This document shows positions 34,083 to 42,662 of a DNA stretch of 64,000 nt, in pieces. Made by a program: the position numbers and the translations under genes. The notes beneath the pieces are model-generated. The model was not told the DNA's origin, made no database searches, and worked only from the letters and a program-made list of their open reading frames with translations. Source of the DNA: Burkholderia multivorans ATCC BAA-247 (GTDB lineage Bacteria; Pseudomonadota; Gammaproteobacteria; Burkholderiales; Burkholderiaceae). The DNA is taken from positions 496,001-560,000 of the forward strand of contig NZ_CP009831.1 of the NCBI RefSeq assembly GCF_000959525.1. The letters are read 5' to 3'. Each line of letters starts with the position of its first letter. Within the stretch, counting starts at the first letter, position 1.

Positions 34083-35230
34083 CGTTGGGTCTCCTGTTGA
34101 CGGCAAGGGATGGTCGGTTCGGCTTGCGGCGCGAAGCGGCCGATCGAAAACGCATCGAGCGGCGTGACGGTTTCGCCGGTCGTCACGAGATCGGCGAGCA
34201 CGTCGCCGACACCGGGTGCGAGCAGAAACCCGCCGCCCGAAAAACCGAACGCGTGCAGCAGCTTCGGCGTCGTGCGGCTCGCGCCGACGATCGGGTTGTG
34301 GTCGGGCGTGCAGCCTTCGACGCCGCTCCACGTGCGGATCAGCAGCGCGTCGCGCAGTGCGGGCAGCAGCGCGCATGCGTCTCGCATCACGGCGCGCGTC
34401 GTGTCGACGGACGGCTGGCCGAACTCGCCGTCGCCGTGTCCGCGTCCGCCGCCGATCACGCAGTTGCCGCGCGCGACCTGCCGCGCATAGACGCCGCCGC
34501 CGTAGACGCCGAGGTTGTGCTCGATGAACGGCGGCAGCGGCTCGGTCACCCACATGTTCGGGTAGATGGGCTCCATCGGCACCGCTTCGCCGAAGCGTGC
34601 GGCGATCGCGTTGGCCCAGGCGCCGGCCGCATTGACGAGCCAGGTCGACGTGCAGGCGCGGCCGGGCGCGTGGATCCGAAAGCGCGTGCCGTCGTGCCGG
34701 ACGTCGTCGACCGGCGTGTGCTCGAATACGTCGGCGCCGGCTGCGCGCGCCGCACGCGCGAAGGCCGGCGACACGATGCGCGGGTTCGCGTGGCCGTCGG
34801 TCTCGCAGAGCGAACCGCCGAGCGCCGCGCGGCCGAGCCAGGGATAGCGGCGGCGGAACGCGTCGCCGTGCATCACGCGCAGCGGCAGCCCGTGTTCGGC
34901 CGCGAGCGCCGCGTAGGCGTGGAGCGCCTCGAGATCGGCGTCGCTGCGCGCGAGCCGCAGGTGGCCCGACACGACGAATTCGCCGTCGATGCCGATCCGT
35001 TCCGGCAGACGATCCCAGATGCGCCGTGCGCGCAGCGCCAGCGGCAGCTGTTCGGCGGGACGGCCCTGGCAGCGCACGCCGCCGTAGTTCACGCCGCTCG
35101 CCTGCGCACCGCAGTCGCGACGCTCGAACAGCGCGACGCGCAGCCCGCGCCGCGCGAGCGCGAGCGCGGTCGATGCACCGACGAGGCCGCCGCCGACGAT
35201 CGCGACGTCGTAATGACCGGTCTCACTCAT
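34079..35230 (-). CDS. DadA-like FAD oxidoreductase subunit (amino-acid/opine dehydrogenase beta-type)
   Basis: A 383-residue FAD protein of the D-amino-acid-oxidase/glycine oxidase superfamily: 'YDVAIVGGGLVGASTALALARRGLRVALFERRDCG' binds FAD, 'RTWSGVEGCTPDHNPIVGAS' and 'GFSGGGFLLAPGVGDVLADL' form the C-terminal FAD and substrate region. With the next two genes upstream it constitutes the three-subunit layout of HcnABC, opine oxidases (OoxABC) and D-hydroxyproline dehydrogenase. This would be the substrate-oxidising HcnC/OoxB-like subunit. Start at 35230 preferred to 35272 because only 8 bases overlap the upstream gene. Substrate: secondary amine or imino acid, inferred. Confidence 0.8.
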   Translation of the reverse strand: MSETGHYDVAIVGGGLVGASTALALARRGLRVALFERRDCGAQASGVNYGGVRCQGRPAEQLPLALRARRIWDRLPERIGIDGEFVVSGHLRLARSDADLEALHAYAALAAEHGLPLRVMHGDAFRRRYPWLGRAALGGSLCETDGHANPRIVSPAFARAARAAGADVFEHTPVDDVRHDGTRFRIHAPGRACTSTWLVNAAGAWANAIAARFGEAVPMEPIYPNMWVTEPLPPFIEHNLGVYGGGVYARQVARGNCVIGGGRGHGDGEFGQPSVDTTRAVMRDACALLPALRDALLIRTWSGVEGCTPDHNPIVGASRTTPKLLHAFGFSGGGFLLAPGVGDVLADLVTTGETVTPLDAFSIGRFAPQAEPTIPCRQQETQR

Positions 35231-36659
35231 CGCGCGCCTCGTCGGGAATCGCGACGACGTCGTCGCCGGCAAGTGCCGCCGCGATCGGGAACGGCTTCAC
35301 GGGCGGTTGCGCGCGCAACCGGCCGACGTCCGCGAGAGGCCGGCCGGTCTCGGCCGCCAGCACGAGCGCGGCGGCATCGCCGCACATGCGGCCCTGGCAG
35401 CGCCCCATGCCGGCGCGCGTCAGCGCCTTCAGGCGGTTCAGCTCGGTCGCTTCGCCGCCGCGAATGCAGCGCCGCAGCGTGCCGGCGTCGATTTCCTCGC
35501 AGCGGCACACGATCGTGTCGTCCGGGCACTGTGCGGCCAGCGCGACGGGCGGCGCGAACGCCGTTTCGAGGCCCGCGCGGAACGCGCCGATGCGTGCCAG
35601 CGTGCGCTCGAGCGTCGCCGCATCGGGCTTGCCGGCTGCGCGGTGCGGCGGCGCGACGATCCCGGCATCGTCGAGCAAGGCGAGCGCCGCGCGTCGTCCC
35701 GACGCCTCGGCCGCGTCAGCGCCCGCGATGCCGGCACCGTCGCCTGCAACGTAGAGGCCGCGCACCGACGTGCGTCCGGCTGCGTCGCGCTCGGGCAGCC
35801 AGGCGCGATTGAGTGGGTCGAAGCGGAACCGGCAGCCGGCGAGATCGGCGAGCTGCGTTTCCGAACGCAGCCCGAAGCCGAGGCCGATCGCGTCGCAGTC
35901 GATCGTTCGCCGCGCGTCGCCGCGCGCGGCGCGCCACGCGAGCGCGGCGACGTGCCGCTCGCCGACGATGCGCTCGAGCGTGACGCCCGTTTCGATCGCG
36001 ACGCCGTGCGCGCGCAGCCAGCCGATGTAATAGAGCCCCTTCGCGAACGTCGACGGCAACCGCAGCAGTGCGGGCGCGCCGGTGAGCTGGCGGCGCAGCG
36101 GGCTCGTGTCGAGCACGGCGGCGACCTGCGCGCCGGCCTTCGCGTACTGATACGCGACCAGATACAGCAGCGGCCCGGTGCCCGCGAACACGACGCGCCG
36201 GCCGATCGCGCAGCCCTGTGCCTTCAGCGCGACCTGCGCGCCGCCGAGCGTGTAGACGCCCGCGAGCGTCCAGCCGGGCACCGGCAGCATGCGGTCGGTC
36301 GCGCCGCTCGCGACGATCAGATGCGAGTACGGCACGGTCGTCTCGCGGCCGTCCTGCAGCGTGTCGACGCGGCCCGCGCCGCACGCCCACGCGAGCGTGT
36401 TCGGCCGGTAGTCGACGTGCGGCAGCAGCGCGGCCATCGTCCGGTGGACGGCGTCGGCCTTCGCGGCATCGAAGCCGTACAGCGCGCGCTTGCCGCGCAC
36501 GAACGCGCCGTCCGCCGGCGGCTGCCGATAGATCTGGCCGCCCCAGCGCGCGTTCTCGTCGATCACCACAGGGCGCAGCCCCGCGTCGACGAGCGCTTCG
36601 GCCGCGCGCACGCCGGCCGGCCCCGCGCCGACGATCACCGGTCGCAGCGCGTCCGTCAT
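35223..36659 (-). CDS. FAD/NAD(P)-dependent oxidoreductase with BFD-like [2Fe-2S] domain (HcnB/OoxA-like)
   Basis: A 478-residue subunit. 'RPVIVGAGPAGVRAAEALVDAGLRPVVIDENARWGGQIYRQP' is the N-terminal dinucleotide fold, 'VVFAGTGPLLYLVAYQYAKAGAQVAAVLD' the second one, and the C-terminal region has 'TIVCRCEEIDAGTL' and 'GMGRCQGRMCG', the four cysteines of a bacterioferritin-associated-ferredoxin-like [2Fe-2S] site. This is exactly the HcnB/OoxA/LhpF type architecture. It overlaps the 2Fe-2S gene by 4 bases (ATGA 36656-36659) and the DadA-like gene by 8. It would carry electrons from the substrate flavin to quinone or another acceptor. Confidence 0.82.
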   Translation of the reverse strand: MTDALRPVIVGAGPAGVRAAEALVDAGLRPVVIDENARWGGQIYRQPPADGAFVRGKRALYGFDAAKADAVHRTMAALLPHVDYRPNTLAWACGAGRVDTLQDGRETTVPYSHLIVASGATDRMLPVPGWTLAGVYTLGGAQVALKAQGCAIGRRVVFAGTGPLLYLVAYQYAKAGAQVAAVLDTSPLRRQLTGAPALLRLPSTFAKGLYYIGWLRAHGVAIETGVTLERIVGERHVAALAWRAARGDARRTIDCDAIGLGFGLRSETQLADLAGCRFRFDPLNRAWLPERDAAGRTSVRGLYVAGDGAGIAGADAAEASGRRAALALLDDAGIVAPPHRAAGKPDAATLERTLARIGAFRAGLETAFAPPVALAAQCPDDTIVCRCEEIDAGTLRRCIRGGEATELNRLKALTRAGMGRCQGRMCGDAAALVLAAETGRPLADVGRLRAQPPVKPFPIAAALAGDDVVAIPDEARDE

Positions 36660-37003
36660 CGTGCGTCTCCGGTGGCGGCCGGCGGCGCGCCGGTGACGAT
36701 CCGCATGCCTTCGACGAGCGGCGTCGAGCACGCGCGCACGCGCGCGCCGGCCTCCGTGCGCACCCAGCAGTCCTGGCACGCGCCGATCAGGCAGAAGCCA
36801 GCGCGCGGCCGGCCGCCGAATTCGCTGACGCGCACGCGACGCTGCGCGACGAGGATCGCGGTGAGCACGGTGTCGCCGGCGAGCGCATGCGCGGGCCGGC
36901 CGTCGAGCGTGAACGCGATGCGCGCGCGGTCGCGTTCGGCGAGGCGCACGAACTGGGCGCCGTCGTCCGCGGCATCGGGGGAACGGGAAGCGGGAATGGA
37001 CAT
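36656..37003 (-). CDS. Small [2Fe-2S] subunit (HcnA/OoxC-like)
   Basis: A 115-residue protein with one plant-type iron-sulfur domain: 'GFCLIGACQDCWV' (Cys-x4-Cys-x2-Cys) and a later Cys in 'VRACSTPLVEGM', preceded by 'FTLDGRPAHALAGDTVLTAIL'. This is the Fer2_4-type small subunit that completes HcnABC-like dehydrogenases. Its start overlaps the stop of the permease gene by one base and its stop the following gene, so the transporter and enzyme genes are fully interlocked. First 20 residues are polar and probably flexible. Confidence 0.8.
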   Translation of the reverse strand: MSIPASRSPDAADDGAQFVRLAERDRARIAFTLDGRPAHALAGDTVLTAILVAQRRVRVSEFGGRPRAGFCLIGACQDCWVRTEAGARVRACSTPLVEGMRIVTGAPPAATGDAR

Positions 37004-37797
37004 CAGTGTTGGCCGATCAGGATGCGGTTCAGGCCGTAGACGCGATCGAGCAGCAGCATCGCGCCGGCGGTAATGAAGATGACGAGCGTCGATACCGACG
37101 CCATCATCGGATCGATCGATTCGGTCGCGTACATGTACATGCGCACCGGCAGCGTGACCGTCTGCGGCGACGTGACGAAGATCGACATCGTCAGCTCGTC
37201 GAAGCTGTTGATGAACGCGAGCAGCCAGCCGCCGGTGATGCCGGGCACGATCATCGGCAGCGTGATGCGGCGAAACGTCGTCCACGGATCGGCGCCGAGC
37301 GAGCACGCGGCCTGTTCGACGCTGCGGTCGAGGCCGGCGACCGACGCGAGCACGAGACGCATCACGAACGGCGTGATCACGATCATGTGCGCGACCACGA
37401 GCCACGCGAACGAGCCCGTCGCGCCGATCAGCGCGAAAAACCGCAGCAGCGCGATGCCGAGCACGAGGCCGGGAATCACGAGCGGCGACAGCAGCAATCC
37501 GTTCAGGAACGCGCGGCCGGGAAACGTCGCGCGGCCGATCGCGAGCCCGGCGGGCAGCGCGATCGCGAGCGACAGCGTCGCCGAGGCGAACGCGAGCTTC
37601 ACGCTGTTCGCGAACGCGGTGACGAAGTCGGGGTAGTCGAGAATCGCGCGGAACCAGCGCAGCGACAGGCCGTGCGTCGGCAGCGTCAGCGTTTCGTCGG
37701 GCGTGAAGGCGACCAGCACGACGATCGCGAGCGGCGCGAGCACGAACAGGATCACGAGCGTATGGAACGCGAGCGCGAACGGGCCGTTCTTTCTCAT
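37003..37797 (-). CDS. ABC transporter permease (PotC-like)
   Basis: A 264-residue inner-membrane permease with six helices. 'EQAACSLGADPWTTFRRITLPMIVPGITGGWLLAFINSFDE' contains the EAA loop (here E-x3-S-L-G-A) that docks on the ATPase. The N-terminal 'HTLVILFVLAPLAIVVLVAFTP' helix and overall length match PotC. It overlaps the upstream permease by 4 bases. With the two neighbouring transporter genes and the distal binding protein it forms a complete type I importer. Confidence 0.85.
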   Translation of the reverse strand: MRKNGPFALAFHTLVILFVLAPLAIVVLVAFTPDETLTLPTHGLSLRWFRAILDYPDFVTAFANSVKLAFASATLSLAIALPAGLAIGRATFPGRAFLNGLLLSPLVIPGLVLGIALLRFFALIGATGSFAWLVVAHMIVITPFVMRLVLASVAGLDRSVEQAACSLGADPWTTFRRITLPMIVPGITGGWLLAFINSFDELTMSIFVTSPQTVTLPVRMYMYATESIDPMMASVSTLVIFITAGAMLLLDRVYGLNRILIGQH

Positions 37798-38771
37798 CGG
37801 GAAGCGCCTCCGAGGCTGCGCGCGTAGCGGCGTTCTAGCACGCGGTAGTAGGTGAGCATCACGACGAGGTTCGCGACGAGCAGCAGCACCGCGATCGTCG
37901 CGCCGAGCGGCCAGTTCAGCGAGCCGAGGAATTCGTCGTAGACGGCCGTTGCCGCGACCTTGAGCCGGCGCCCGCCGAGCAGGCCGGGAATCGCGAACGC
38001 ACTCGCCGACAGCCCGAACACCATCAGACTGCCCGACAGCACGCCGGGCATCAGCTGCGGCACGACGATGCGGCGCAGCGTCGTGAACGGCGACGCGCCG
38101 AGCGACAGCGCCGCGTATTCGGTTTGCGGATCGAGTCGCTGCAGCGCCGTCCAGACGGGAATCACCATGAACGGCAGCATCACGTGCACGAGCGCGATCA
38201 CGATCGCGAACGTCGTGTATTCGAGCTTGTACGGGCCGAGACCGACGAGCGCGAGCGTGCGGTTCACGAGTCCGCCCGTGTTCAGCAACATGCTCCAGCC
38301 GAATGCACGCACGACGACCGATACGAGCAGCGGCGCGAGGATCGCGAGCAGGAACATCGAGCGCCACGGGTCGCGCATTTTCGACAGCACGTACGCTTCG
38401 GGCGTGCCGATCGCGACGCAGATCGCGGTGGTCAGCGCCGCGATGCCGAACGTGCGCGCGAAGATCGTATGGAAGTAGGGCGAGCCGAGCACTTCGGCGT
38501 AGTTGCCGAACTGGAACGCGGCGATCGGGCCGGTGGCCGGGTCGAAGCGGTAGAACGTCAACGCGAACGTCATCGCGAGCGGCACGAGCACGAGCGCGGC
38601 GAACAGCGCGAACGCCGGCGCGCACATCAGCCACAGCGGCGCATGCGCACGCCAGCGCGCGCGCCATGCGCGGCCGGCGGCCGCGCGCGCCGGGACGGGC
38701 TCGGCCGCGCTGCGCGGCGCGACGCCGGCCGGTGCGCCGTCGGCCTGCAGCGGGCGGGTAGGCTGTCCCAT
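37794..38771 (-). CDS. ABC transporter permease (PotB-like)
   Basis: A 325-residue inner-membrane permease with a 45-residue Ala/Arg-rich cytoplasmic N-terminus, then six helices. EAA loop: 'QTEYAALSLGASPFTTLRRIVVPQLMPGVLSGSLMVFG'. 'LLVSVVVRAFGWSMLLNTGGLVN' is a common PotB segment. The stop overlaps the PotC-like start (ATGA), and its start directly abuts the ATPase stop. Forms the heterodimeric membrane channel with the PotC-like subunit. Confidence 0.85.
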   Translation of the reverse strand: MGQPTRPLQADGAPAGVAPRSAAEPVPARAAAGRAWRARWRAHAPLWLMCAPAFALFAALVLVPLAMTFALTFYRFDPATGPIAAFQFGNYAEVLGSPYFHTIFARTFGIAALTTAICVAIGTPEAYVLSKMRDPWRSMFLLAILAPLLVSVVVRAFGWSMLLNTGGLVNRTLALVGLGPYKLEYTTFAIVIALVHVMLPFMVIPVWTALQRLDPQTEYAALSLGASPFTTLRRIVVPQLMPGVLSGSLMVFGLSASAFAIPGLLGGRRLKVAATAVYDEFLGSLNWPLGATIAVLLLVANLVVMLTYYRVLERRYARSLGGASR

Positions 38772-39854
38772 TCAGGCCTCCCGGCGCATCACGCGCACCG
38801 CGTCGCTGTGCCAGTCGATGCCGACCGGCGCGCCTTCCGCGAGCGGCTCGGCGCCTTCGTTCTGGCAGCACACGAGCACTTCGCCGAGTGCGCTGTCGAC
38901 GCGATACAGCCATTGGCTGCCGAGGAAGAAGCGGCTCGTGACGGTCGCGGCCACGCGGCCTGCGCCCGGCGCGCAGAGCCGCAGCTTTTCCGGACGGATG
39001 CAGACCGAGACGGGATCGCCGACACGCACGTCGCGTTCGTGCGCGGGCAGGTGCGCGGTGCGGCCCGTCTCCGCGAGGTCGTGCCCGAGGTCGATGCGGA
39101 TCGCGTCGCCGTCGTGCGCGACGATCGTGCCCGGCAGCAGGTTCGCCTTGCCGATGAACTGCGACACGAACCGGTTCTCGGGCCGTTCGTAAGCGTGGTA
39201 CGGCGTGTCGATCTGCGTGATGCGGCCGGCTTCCATCACGACCACGCGATCGCTGATCGACAGCGCTTCGGACTGATCGTGCGTGACCATGATCGTCGTC
39301 GTGCCGATCTTGCGCTGGATCGCGCGCAGCTCGAACTGCATCTCCTCGCGCAGCTTCGCGTCGAGATTCGACATCGGCTCGTCGAGCAGCAGCACCGGCG
39401 GTTCGATCACGACCGCGCGCGCGATCGCGACGCGCTGCCGCTGGCCGCCGGACAGCTCGCGCGGAAAGCGATGCGCGAGCGCATCGAGGCGCACGAGCGC
39501 GAGCGCCGCGCGGATGCGCTCCGCGCGCTCGGCCTTGTCGACGCCGCGCATGTCGAGCCCGAAGCCGACATTCTCCGCGACGCTCATGTGCGGAAACAAC
39601 GCGTAGCTCTGGAACACGATCCCGAGCCCGCGGCGGTTCGGTTTCATGTGCGTGATGTCCTGGCCGTCGAGCGTGATGCGTCCGCGCGTGACGTCGACGA
39701 AGCCCGCGATCATCTGCAGCGTCGTCGTCTTGCCGCAGCCGGACGGGCCGAGCAGCGACACGAATTCGCCTTGTTCGACGGAGAGGTTCACGTCGGCGAC
39801 GGCGGTCAGCTCGCCGAACGATTTCGTCAGGTCCGTCAGCGTGAGAAACGACAT
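38772..39854 (-). CDS. ABC transporter ATP-binding protein (PotA-like)
   Basis: A 360-residue ATPase, first gene of the seven-gene operon. Walker A 'GPSGCGKTTT' at about 36-45, Q-loop 'VFQSYALFPHMSV', signature 'LSGGQRQRVAIARA', Walker B 'VLLLDEPMSNLD' and switch 'VTHDQSEAL' are all intact. Residues about 240-360 are a TOBE regulatory domain ('VSVCIRPEKLRL'). It energises import of the operon's substrate. Divergent from the IclR gene at 40147 with a palindromic operator candidate in between. Confidence 0.88.
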   Translation of the reverse strand: MSFLTLTDLTKSFGELTAVADVNLSVEQGEFVSLLGPSGCGKTTTLQMIAGFVDVTRGRITLDGQDITHMKPNRRGLGIVFQSYALFPHMSVAENVGFGLDMRGVDKAERAERIRAALALVRLDALAHRFPRELSGGQRQRVAIARAVVIEPPVLLLDEPMSNLDAKLREEMQFELRAIQRKIGTTTIMVTHDQSEALSISDRVVVMEAGRITQIDTPYHAYERPENRFVSQFIGKANLLPGTIVAHDGDAIRIDLGHDLAETGRTAHLPAHERDVRVGDPVSVCIRPEKLRLCAPGAGRVAATVTSRFFLGSQWLYRVDSALGEVLVCCQNEGAEPLAEGAPVGIDWHSDAVRVMRREA

Positions 39855-39954
39855 GGGGAACTCCCGATTCGCACACCGGATGGCGGTGCGTCATTGACGC
39901 GGACTCTAGCCAGCCATATTTCGGACCGTCAATTTCGAATTCTGCTGAACGAGA

Positions 39955-39973
39955 GGAATTTCCGAAAAATTCC
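39955..39973. promoter_or_regulatory. Candidate IclR operator palindrome
   Basis: GGAATTT (39955-39961), five bases, AAATTCC (39967-39973) form a perfect inverted repeat in the 292-bp region between the divergent potA-like and IclR genes. It is strikingly AT-rich for this genome. IclR proteins often bind short AT-rich palindromes such as this between divergent promoters. Confidence 0.5.
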
Positions 39974-40146
39974 GGTCAATGGAACGAGATGACGAAGCGC
40001 GAGCAAATCGTTCCGGTGAATGAAGGCCGAGCGGCCCGCGAAAGACGCCCGTCAATCCCGTGCACACCCGGATGCCGGGCGCGTCCGCATGCGGCGACAA
40101 TGGCGGCTCCGTATTCCGTTCAATGAAATCGTCGAGGAGAGCCGGC

Positions 40147-41025
40147 ATGCACGAACCGCATTCGCCCGGAACGTCGCGCGCCGCGCCCGCCGACGGCGAC
40201 GCCGCCGACACGGGCGGCGCGCCGGGCACCGGCATGCTGCAGCGGGCGTTCGCGATCCTGCGCGCGCTGGCCGGCATGCAGCAGGACGGCGTGCGCGTCA
40301 CGCATCTCGCGAAGGCGGTCGGCCTCACGCAAGGCACCGCGCATCGGATCCTGCAGTCGCTGATCGCCGAAGGCATGGTCGAGCAGGACGAGCGCTCGAA
40401 GCTGTACCGGCTCAGTGTCGACTTCTTCGCGCTCGCCGCGCTGGCCGGCAATCCGAGCAGCATGCGCACGCTGTGCCGGCCCGCGCTGCTGCGGCTCTGC
40501 GCGAGCCTCGGCGAGACGATTTTCCTGCTCGTGAAGAGCGGCTTCGACGCGGTGTGCCTCGATCTCTGCGAGGGGCCGTTTCCGATCCGGTCGTTTACCG
40601 GCGACATCGGCGGGCGCGTCGCGCTCGGCGTCGGGCAGGGCAGCCTCGCGATCCTCGCGTTCCTGCCGGAAGCCGAGCGCGAGGAGGTGATCCGCTTCAA
40701 CGTGCCGCGCATTCGCGGCTACGGCGTGCTCGACGAGGTCTATCTGCGCACCGAGATCGACCGCGTGCGGCAGCTCGGCTACGCGGGCCGCAACAGCGGC
40801 GTGCTCGACGGGATGGCCGGCGTCGCGGTGCCGATCCTCGATCGCACCGGCTATCCGGTCGGCGCGCTGAGCGTCGGTACGCTCGCGTCGCGCCTCGGCG
40901 ACGACCGGATGCCGATGGTCGTCGAACTGCTGCGCCGCCAGGCCGAGGCGATCGGCCCGCGCACGAATCCGTTCGACGCCGCGCTGCGGCGGCCGATGCA
41001 CGGGCTGTCCGGGAAAGCCGGATAG
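40147..41025 (+). CDS. IclR-family transcriptional regulator
   Basis: A 292-residue regulator: a 40-residue low-complexity N-terminus, HTH at about 38-95 ('GMLQRAFAILRALAG', 'VTHLAKAVGLTQGTAHRILQSLIAEGMVEQD') and an effector-binding GAF-like domain at 105-280 ('GETIFLLVKSGFDAVCLDLCEGPFPIRSFTGDIGGRVALGVG'). GAGGAGA at 40134-40140 fixes the ATG at 40147. Divergent from the ABC/dehydrogenase operon and therefore its probable regulator, most likely responding to the transported amine/opine or its product. Confidence 0.85.
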   Translation: MHEPHSPGTSRAAPADGDAADTGGAPGTGMLQRAFAILRALAGMQQDGVRVTHLAKAVGLTQGTAHRILQSLIAEGMVEQDERSKLYRLSVDFFALAALAGNPSSMRTLCRPALLRLCASLGETIFLLVKSGFDAVCLDLCEGPFPIRSFTGDIGGRVALGVGQGSLAILAFLPEAEREEVIRFNVPRIRGYGVLDEVYLRTEIDRVRQLGYAGRNSGVLDGMAGVAVPILDRTGYPVGALSVGTLASRLGDDRMPMVVELLRRQAEAIGPRTNPFDAALRRPMHGLSGKAG

Positions 41026-41056
41026 GCGCGGCAGCGTCGGGCGCTACCGCACGGCG

Positions 41057-41170
41057 TTAGTGCATCGGTAGCCACGGCGGGCCGTCCCATGCGTTCAACG
41101 CGTCGAGGAACGCGTTCAGCTTCGCGCATGATCGATCGCTGCGTCGGTACACGATCCGCACGCACGCGCG
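41057..41170 (-). pseudogene. LysR-type regulator, 3' remnant
   Basis: Reading the minus strand from about 41161 to a TAA at 41057-41059 gives 34 residues that match the end of a LysR effector domain: 'VRIVYRRSDRSCAKLNAFLD' (the usual 'hivYp..r.lspklraFiDfl' pattern) followed by 'ALNAWDGPPWLP'. No HTH or remaining effector domain precedes it; upstream are the flavoprotein gene's last codons. It is thus the stump of a LysR gene removed by a deletion or rearrangement. Too short to encode a functional protein. Confidence 0.65.
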
Positions 41171-41177
41171 ACTCGCA

Positions 41178-42557
41178 TCATTCGACCGGATGCAGATCCT
41201 GCAGCAGCGTCGGCAGCAGTTCCGACACGGTCGGGTGAATATGCATCGCGCGGCTGATCGTCGTATAGGGCGCCCCGGCCGTCATCACGTCGAGCAGCGT
41301 ATGCACGACCTCGTCGCCCGTCACGCCGAGGATCGATGCACCGAGAATCGCGTGGTTGTCCGCGTCGACGATCACCTTCATGAAACCCTGGCTTTCGCCC
41401 TTTTCGACCGCGCGGCCGACGCGCGTCATCGGCCGCGTGCCGACCAGCAGCTTGCGGCCGCTTCGTTTCGCTTCCGCGAGCGTCATGCCGACGCGGCCGA
41501 GCGGCGGATCGATATACATCGCATAGGCGGGGACGCGATCGGAGACCTTGCGCGGATCGTTGTCGAGCAGATTCGCCGCGACGATCTCGTAGTCGTTGTA
41601 GGCGGTATGCGTGAACGCGCCGCGGCCGTTGCAGTCGCCGAGCGCCCAGATGCCGTCGACGTTCGTGCGCAGCTGCTCGTCGACCTTGATGTAGCCGCGC
41701 TCGTCGGTATCGACGCCCGCGCGGTCGAGCCCAAGATCGTCGGTGTTCGGCACGCGGCCGACCGCGAGCAGCAGATGCGAGCCCGTCACTTCGCGGCCGC
41801 TGCCGCCGCAGTCCAGCCCGATCGCGATGCCGGCGCCGTCGGGCCGTGCGCTCAGGCAATTTGCGTCGAGCTGCACGTCGATGCCTTCGTTTTCGAGAAT
41901 CTCGCGCACCGCGTCCGAGACGTCTTCGTCCTCGCGCCGGATCAGCCGCGGGCCTTTCTCGACGATCGTCACCTTCGAGCCGAAGCGGCGATACATCTGA
42001 CCGAACTCGAGCCCGACGTAGCTGCCGCCGACGATCACGAGATGATCGGGCAGGAAGTCGACGTCCATCATCGACGAGTTGGTCAGATAACGCACGGTGT
42101 CGAGGCCCGGCATCGGCGGTATTTGCGCGCGTCCGCCGACATTGATGAAGATGCGGTCCGCTTCGAGCAGCGCGTCGCCGACGCGCACCGTCTTCGCGCC
42201 TTCGAAGCGCGCGTGCCCCTGGAACACGGTCGTGCGCTCGAGCCCGCGCACCCATTGCTCGACGCCGTGGTTCGAGCGGCCGGCGATCCGGTCCTTGCGC
42301 GCCTTCACGGCCTTCATGTCGACGGTGACGGCGCCGCCGACCGACACGCCGTATTCGCTTGCGCGCCGCGCGAGCTGCGCGGCGTACGCGCTCGCGATCA
42401 GCGTCTTGGTCGGAATGCAGCCGGTGTTCACGCACGTGCCGCCGAAGCGGCCGCGTTCGACGATCGCGACGGTCATGCCGGCTGCCGAGAGCCGTGCGGC
42501 GAGCGGCGGCCCGGCCTGGCCGGTGCCGATCACGATCGCGTCGAAGTGTTGCGTCAT
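41178..42557 (-). CDS. FAD-containing pyridine nucleotide-disulfide oxidoreductase (mercuric-reductase-like)
   Basis: A 459-residue class I flavoprotein disulfide reductase. Redox cysteines are in 'GGTCVNTGCIPTKTL' (about 39-53); NAD fold 'HLVIVGGSYVGLEFGQMYRRFGSKVTIVEKG' and FAD 'GIWALGDCNGRGAFTHTAYND' follow; the dimerisation domain ends '..THTLLDVMTAGAPYTTISRAMHIHPTVSELLPTLL', with the conserved His-Pro base near the C-terminus. It lacks the C-terminal vicinal cysteines and the N-terminal metal domain of MerA, so mercury reduction is unlikely. Relatives are annotated as soluble dehydrogenase-like or transhydrogenase-like enzymes. AGGAG precedes the ATG. Confidence 0.82.
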   Translation of the reverse strand: MTQHFDAIVIGTGQAGPPLAARLSAAGMTVAIVERGRFGGTCVNTGCIPTKTLIASAYAAQLARRASEYGVSVGGAVTVDMKAVKARKDRIAGRSNHGVEQWVRGLERTTVFQGHARFEGAKTVRVGDALLEADRIFINVGGRAQIPPMPGLDTVRYLTNSSMMDVDFLPDHLVIVGGSYVGLEFGQMYRRFGSKVTIVEKGPRLIRREDEDVSDAVREILENEGIDVQLDANCLSARPDGAGIAIGLDCGGSGREVTGSHLLLAVGRVPNTDDLGLDRAGVDTDERGYIKVDEQLRTNVDGIWALGDCNGRGAFTHTAYNDYEIVAANLLDNDPRKVSDRVPAYAMYIDPPLGRVGMTLAEAKRSGRKLLVGTRPMTRVGRAVEKGESQGFMKVIVDADNHAILGASILGVTGDEVVHTLLDVMTAGAPYTTISRAMHIHPTVSELLPTLLQDLHPVE

Positions 42558-42662
42558 GGCGTTCTCCTGCGCTGGTGGATCGGGAAACTGCGGGCGGGCG
42601 AGCCCGCATGCGACGGCGGCGTCCGTCCGCCCGACGATGTCCGGGCGGCGCGCACGCAGTTT

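Noticed and set aside
34079-37003. Hydrogen cyanide synthase hcnABC
   Set aside because: Subunit layout matches, but the genes are embedded in an ABC import operon, which favours amine/opine catabolism. Not distinguishable by eye with certainty, so no hcn symbols were given.
41178-42557. Mercuric reductase merA
   Set aside because: No N-terminal metal-binding domain, no C-terminal Cys pair and no other mer genes.
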